Assembly: GCF_022397915.1 (NCBI RefSeq)
Contig: NZ_JAKEUO010000001.1
Location: 62,001-126,000, forward strand
DNA length: 64,000 nt
Reading direction: 5' to 3'
Source: Vibrio sp. Isolate34
Lineage (GTDB): Bacteria > Pseudomonadota > Gammaproteobacteria > Enterobacterales > Vibrionaceae
Shown: positions 61,533 to 64,000 of the stretch, piece after piece
Layout: every line of letters starts with the position of its first letter
How positions within the stretch are numbered: the first letter of the stretch is position 1
Made by a program: the position numbers and the translations under genes
Notes under the pieces: model-generated
Told to the model about the DNA's origin: nothing
Database searches by the model: none
Seen by the model: only the letters and a program-made list of their open reading frames with translations

Positions 61533-64000
61533 TTACTCAACAAATGGCAAAAGCAAAGCTGTCAGCGTAAACGTAGGCTTTTCATAAGGTAAACTCATTG
61601 AAGCAAGTTGTTGTTCTAAATACGAATCATAACGGGGTATTTCCTCGTCAGCATCGAACACATAACTTGTATCCCAGCAAATCTCTCTCGTTGTTTTCGG
61701 CATATGGTCATACAACCCGATAAGCTGCAACATTAGAGCTTCATCTGAAAGAACCCTCAGGTCTTCGGTTCCAGTAACAGCTATCGCCGTAAATGACTGG
61801 TTACCATCATCACCAGTAATCAAGTCTTTTACCGTATAGACAAGCACTGGATTTTCAATCCCTTTAGCTACCGCAACACTTCCCTCAAACTCTTCTGCTT
61901 CGGCAATTGCTTTATTAAAGATCATGTGACCAATACCAAGAACATCAACATTCTTATCTTTGATTGAACGATCAAATGTCAGGCTCTCATAGCGTCTCTT
62001 TATACCATACTGGCTTCTCCAAGCACTCGGTGTTTTAAAGCTCATCAAACCGTCTTTATTTTCCAACAAATGCCCATTAAGCTTTAACATGCTCTCGAAA
62101 AATTGCTGCATATTGATTAGATCTAATTTTGGCACTTCGTCTAGGTTTTGGTATTCAAACTTATCAGCATTACCAACCAAATCTTTGACAACTTTAACAG
62201 CAGATTCCCCTCCAAACGTCCCAGACCTAGCATCGAACCATTCTCTCAACTGCCCAGAGCCTTGAGCAACACCTTCGGCAAACAGTTGATTGAAGAAACC
62301 TTTGTCTGTCATCCCCAGAATCAGTTGCAGAAGATCTTCAGGCTCATCCATAGCTGACCCTAATGAACGCATAACACTTTCGATCTTCGAGTTAAGCAAA
62401 CTCCAAATTCGCGACTCTACAGTTTCAGGATTTCTAAGCGTATAAACTTCAACACCATGTTGTTGCCCATAACGGTTCAAACGACCCACTCGTTGATGCA
62501 AGCGCATTGGATTCCATGGAAGATCAACATGTACCATCGAAAAACAATTATCTTGCAAATCAATACCTTCGCCACCCGCTTCAGTACAGACGATGAATCT
62601 GACTTTCCCTTCTTTAAACTGACTTGCAGCCTCATACCTATCAAGTGACCAAGTGTAGGTATCTCCTTGTTCACTCAAAACATTATCTAAACGACCGTCT
62701 CCGTTAATAAAGCTACTGCAACCAAATCCAAATTTACTATTCAAGGTGTTGATAATGAGTGCTTGCGTAGATTTATATTCGGTAAAGAACACAACTGTTC
62801 TATCTTTAAACTCATCATCCAACAGTTCGATTAAAGTGCTGATCTTTGTCTCGGATTGAACCTTGCCAGACAACTCTTGCAACTCTTCTAGCATTGGGAG
62901 TTCATTTTCCATCAAAGAGACTTTAACTGATGTGCTAACGTACTCAGCTTCTAGCTCCACGTATCTATCATCAAGCTCAGGGGCTTCTAGATCTTCACCT
63001 AGATTAATCAGTTCCTGACCGATAACCTCTAAGAGCCGTTTGCTATCTCCAAGTCTATTAATACGCCTACTTATTGCAGAATGGATAGCAGATACGGAGC
63101 TCGCGGCCAATTTTTGCATCGCAATTAAAACAAGCTGCACAGCTCGCTGATCGACTTTTGCTAAAGATGACGCATAGGCTTGCCCAGTTAAAATAAAGTT
63201 TGTTAATTTGTCATAGAATGCTTGTTCTTCAGAAGAGTAGAAATAAGTCTTAGAGCTAACATTAACTGGCTTAAAAAGCGTATTACCATCCATGTCTGTC
63301 ACAGACTGCTTATTATTTCTAATCACCACATCCTTAACGTATTGCTGTTGTAGATGAGCCTTTTTCTTCGGATCAAAACAATCTGGGCGCAGCAACTTTA
63401 ATAGTGCAAAGAAACCATAATCTTTTCCTCGGTGAGGCGTCGCGGTAAAAAATAACTTTGACTGAAACTTGTTATGCTCGATTAGTGACTGAACGAAACG
63501 ATAACCGAGTGTCGCACCAGAATCTTCTTGTGCATTGAGATGATGCGCTTCATCAACAATTAGCAAATCCCAATCTTCCGCCTTAAGCATCCTTTCATGC
63601 CTACCGTTAATATCCTTTCGCAGAGTTGGCAAAGAAGCTACGACAAAATCATGCGTATTCCAGTAATCTGAGCGCTCTGTATCCAGTTCTCCAGAGTACA
63701 TCGTCAAACGAATATCAAACATGATTCGTAAACGCTCTTGCCACTGAGGAGCAAGAGAGGCCGGTGTTAATATCAGAATACGGCGCACTCGCTTCTTAGC
63801 AATTAACGGCCATAGAATCAGCCCAGCTTCAACGGTTTTACCCAAACCAACATCATCTGCGATAAGTTTATTAACCGGCCACTTTCTAAGTGTCTTATGG
63901 CAAACCCAAAGTTGGTGTGGTAGGAGGTTTATTCGGGATGTAGAAAATACTCCCCAGCTATCATTGATCGATCGAATTGCTAATGCCTGGCAACGGGCAA
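61533..64000 (-). CDS. SNF2/DEAH-type helicase, probable defence cargo; 5' end outside window
   Basis: The open frame continues through the right edge. Helicase motifs in order: INLLPHQLWV (Q-motif-like), IADDVGLGKTVEAGLI (Walker A), ILTPASLAPQWQERL (Ia), LLIVDEAHHLN (DEAH), FTATPHRGKDYG (III), VVFFTEYKSTQALI (IV), TEAGGEGIDLQDN (V) and HQRVGRLNRYGQ (VI). The C-terminal 250 residues are family-specific. The pattern resembles RapA/HepA-like helicases found in anti-phage loci such as DISARM (DrmD). It lies 108 bp upstream of tniQ, the usual cargo position. A methylase or nuclease partner may lie to the right. Confidence 0.82.
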   Translation of the reverse strand, partial: ARCQALAIRSINDSWGVFSTSRINLLPHQLWVCHKTLRKWPVNKLIADDVGLGKTVEAGLILWPLIAKKRVRRILILTPASLAPQWQERLRIMFDIRLTMYSGELDTERSDYWNTHDFVVASLPTLRKDINGRHERMLKAEDWDLLIVDEAHHLNAQEDSGATLGYRFVQSLIEHNKFQSKLFFTATPHRGKDYGFFALLKLLRPDCFDPKKKAHLQQQYVKDVVIRNNKQSVTDMDGNTLFKPVNVSSKTYFYSSEEQAFYDKLTNFILTGQAYASSLAKVDQRAVQLVLIAMQKLAASSVSAIHSAISRRINRLGDSKRLLEVIGQELINLGEDLEAPELDDRYVELEAEYVSTSVKVSLMENELPMLEELQELSGKVQSETKISTLIELLDDEFKDRTVVFFTEYKSTQALIINTLNSKFGFGCSSFINGDGRLDNVLSEQGDTYTWSLDRYEAASQFKEGKVRFIVCTEAGGEGIDLQDNCFSMVHVDLPWNPMRLHQRVGRLNRYGQQHGVEVYTLRNPETVESRIWSLLNSKIESVMRSLGSAMDEPEDLLQLILGMTDKGFFNQLFAEGVAQGSGQLREWFDARSGTFGGESAVKVVKDLVGNADKFEYQNLDEVPKLDLINMQQFFESMLKLNGHLLENKDGLMSFKTPSAWRSQYGIKRRYESLTFDRSIKDKNVDVLGIGHMIFNKAIAEAEEFEGSVAVAKGIENPVLVYTVKDLITGDDGNQSFTAIAVTGTEDLRVLSDEALMLQLIGLYDHMPKTTREICWDTSYVFDADEEIPRYDSYLEQQLASMSLPYEKPTFTLTALLLPFVE

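Larger units (their letters stand above)
56208..64000 (-). mobile_element. Type I-F3 CRISPR-associated Tn7-like transposon (CAST), partial
   Basis: tniQ, fused cas8/5f, cas7f and cas6f form one operon with a minimal CRISPR array downstream and no cas1, cas2 or cas3. That is the hallmark of I-F3 CASTs such as Tn6677, where Cascade plus TniQ directs RNA-guided transposition. tnsABC and the ffs-proximal end are not in the window and should lie to the right. The CRISPR-side transposon end was not identified with confidence, so the left limit given is only that of the array. Confidence 0.9.

Overview
The window reads as a Vibrio chromosome, most like the splendidus clade. The vibrio-like gene set includes ahpCF, soxR, an sdaA-type serine dehydratase, a VpsR-like regulator, azlCD, a two-domain RNase H and many small lipoproteins. 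Gene density is high, with moderate AT content and AT-rich spacers. No rRNA or tRNA gene was seen. All calls come from reading the sequence and recalled family knowledge; no database search was run.

Layout. 0-8.3 kb: a broken-off Mn-dependent pyrophosphatase with a signal peptide, an RlpA-like lipoprotein, a run of small secreted or lipoprotein genes of unknown function (1.7-4.6 kb), an M13 zinc metallopeptidase, and a DUF2975/XRE pair. 8.5-14.3 kb: an IS3 remnant, then a four-gene integrase operon on the minus strand. It has two intact tyrosine recombinases, a third with a degenerate active site and a frameshift, and a small DUF6262/TnpC-like protein, resembling Tn554-type or gamma-mobile-trio (GMT) modules. 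14.3-16.7 kb: an NCS2 xanthine/uracil-type permease sits between two about 110-bp direct repeats that duplicate the 3' end and terminator of the neighbouring VOC gene. 17-20.8 kb: ahpC-ahpF behind OxyR-like half-sites, then divergent LysE and Lrp genes. 20.9-31 kb: a catabolic block with serine dehydratase and SSS symporter, divergent from an MFS transporter, SnoaL-like protein, porin and LacI regulator. These are followed by a truncated sulfatase and an outer-membrane barrel. 31-51 kb: mostly ordinary genes for redox stress (globin, soxR, FMN reductase, CDGSH-glutamate synthase fusion, glutathione peroxidase), a VpsR-like regulator facing a large secreted protein, UbiB kinase, polysaccharide genes (flippase, GT2, GT4), RNase H and azlCD.

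51.6-64 kb is accessory. Small lipoproteins and hypotheticals lie among two about 210-245-bp repeats that contain 20-bp direct repeats and end in ...ACA, like TnsB-site arrays at Tn7-like transposon ends. Then comes a type I-F3 CRISPR-associated transposon (CAST) segment: tniQ-cas8/5f-cas7f-cas6f plus a minimal CRISPR array, with a SNF2-type helicase as probable cargo running off the right edge. tnsABC is not in the window and would be expected to the right.

The most striking observation is the last guide in the CAST array. Its first 21 nt match the conserved apical region of SRP RNA (ffs), with differences at guide positions 6, 12 and 18, exactly the positions flipped out in type I crRNA-DNA duplexes. 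It therefore reads as a homing guide for the ffs attachment site. The hairpin of a degenerate third repeat starts only 18 nt into this guide, so the array may encode either a 32-nt guide or an unusually short 18-nt one. A perfect 12-bp inverted repeat directly upstream of tniQ is a likely operator for the effector operon.
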